From Bacteroidota bacterium (GTDB taxonomy: Bacteria > Bacteroidota > Bacteroidia > Chitinophagales > Chitinophagaceae): DNA of 5,190 nt. The DNA lies in NCBI GenBank assembly GCA_026391115.1, contig JAPLER010000131.1, positions 1 to 5,190 of the forward strand, in the 5' to 3' direction. The notes under the pieces were generated by a model, which made no database searches, was not told the origin of the DNA, and saw nothing but the letters and a program-made list of their open reading frames with translations. This document shows positions 4,846 to 5,190 of this stretch, one piece after another (position 1 is the first letter of the stretch; every line of letters begins with the position of its first letter). Position numbers and translations under genes: made by a program.

Positions 4846-5190
4846 TTAGTTATTCATTGCTCCTTCAAAAATCCAATGTTCAATTTTTGCAATGTCGCAT
4901 ACACTTAGCTTGTTTGCATTTTTAGGCATTGGGTTGGTATTGTGCTTTACGTCATTTAACAATCTACCACCATCTCCACCATTTGCAACACTTGTTGTAT
5001 CTACCCAAGTCATAACGTCGTTATAATTATCGAGCACATAGTTACTTCCAAGTGTCGGTGCATTTGCTGTTGAATGGCAACTATTACATTGTGCATCTAA
5101 TATTGGTTTAACCACTTTGCTGTAAGATACATTTACAGAGTCGCAAGAAAATAATACTTCCTTACTATTGTTTTCGCAGCTGGTAGTCAT
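4846..5190 (-). CDS. Small lipoprotein cytochrome c (5' end outside the window)
   Basis: This is a monohaem electron carrier held at the membrane. The visible 114 residues contain one haem site, CNSCH at 35-39 (two thioether Cys and the axial His), and PMPK at 87-90, whose Met88 is the probable second axial ligand, followed by the C-terminal helix CDIAKIEHWIFEGA. This resembles the short cytochromes of Bacteroidota with YSKxxxPIL-xxCxxCHSTANAPTLG. The ATG at the edge (5190-5188) is probably not the true start: it is followed at once by TTSC-EN, which looks like the end of a lipoprotein signal with Cys5 as the lipidated residue, so the signal peptide should lie beyond position 5190. It is the first visible gene of the cytochrome-YceI-barrel operon. 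A redox function is certain in outline; the partner is unknown. Confidence 0.9.
   Translation of the reverse strand: MTTSCENNSKEVLFSCDSVNVSYSKVVKPILDAQCNSCHSTANAPTLGSNYVLDNYNDVMTWVDTTSVANGGDGGRLLNDVKHNTNPMPKNANKLSVCDIAKIEHWIFEGAMNN

Noticed and set aside
5188..5190. ATG at the right edge as the true start of the cytochrome c
   Set aside because: It would leave only four residues before a lipobox-like Cys, too short for a signal peptide. A start beyond the window is far more likely.

Overview
This window looks like a piece of an AT-rich (roughly one-third G+C) Bacteroidota chromosome, most plausibly from the Chitinophagales/Saprospirales side of the phylum. Evidence for this: a small secreted cytochrome c, a YceI protein and a DUF5777-type beta-barrel stand in a row; no start codon has a Shine-Dalgarno sequence and upstream regions are A-rich; and a Bacteroidota-type -7 element (TAnnTTTG) is present. 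No mobile element, CRISPR array, rRNA or tRNA was seen.

Layout. (1) Positions 1-1082 are a pyrimidine-synthesis locus. The first 24 codons of an orotate phosphoribosyltransferase (pyrE) run leftward off the window from position 74. A class 1A, fumarate-type dihydroorotate dehydrogenase (pyrD) runs rightward from a TTG start at 138. The two enzymes catalyse consecutive steps (dihydroorotate to orotate to OMP) and share a 63-bp divergent intergenic region. (2) Positions 1220-3230 on the minus strand are a two-gene unit: a 3-hydroxyacyl-CoA dehydrogenase of the HBD/PaaH group, then, 10 bp later, a class III PLP aminotransferase. This unit converges on pyrD. (3) Positions 3260-5190 on the minus strand are a three-gene envelope operon: a lipoprotein cytochrome c (5' end outside the window), a periplasmic YceI-like protein and a DUF5777-type outer-membrane barrel. 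It ends at a strong hairpin terminator at 3260-3290.

Two genes carry lesions that a plain ORF call hides. The barrel gene is cut by an in-frame TAG at 3454-3456. The frame beyond it stays open for 47 family-like codons and stops just before the terminator, so the natural gene is 306 codons rather than 258. The dehydrogenase is open throughout but appears to lack about 8 residues of its catalytic loop: the usual HFF-NPxPxMKLV-E block reads HFF-I-E. Either lesion could be a real mutation or an assembly/sequencing artefact.

The most interesting regulatory feature is the terminator. The minus strand of its loop spells TATATTTG, a perfect Bacteroidota -7 box, placed so that transcription of the dehydrogenase-aminotransferase unit could start inside the terminator of the upstream operon. 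I see no clearly undescribed multi-gene system. The cytochrome c-YceI-barrel cassette, whose function is not established, is the nearest candidate.
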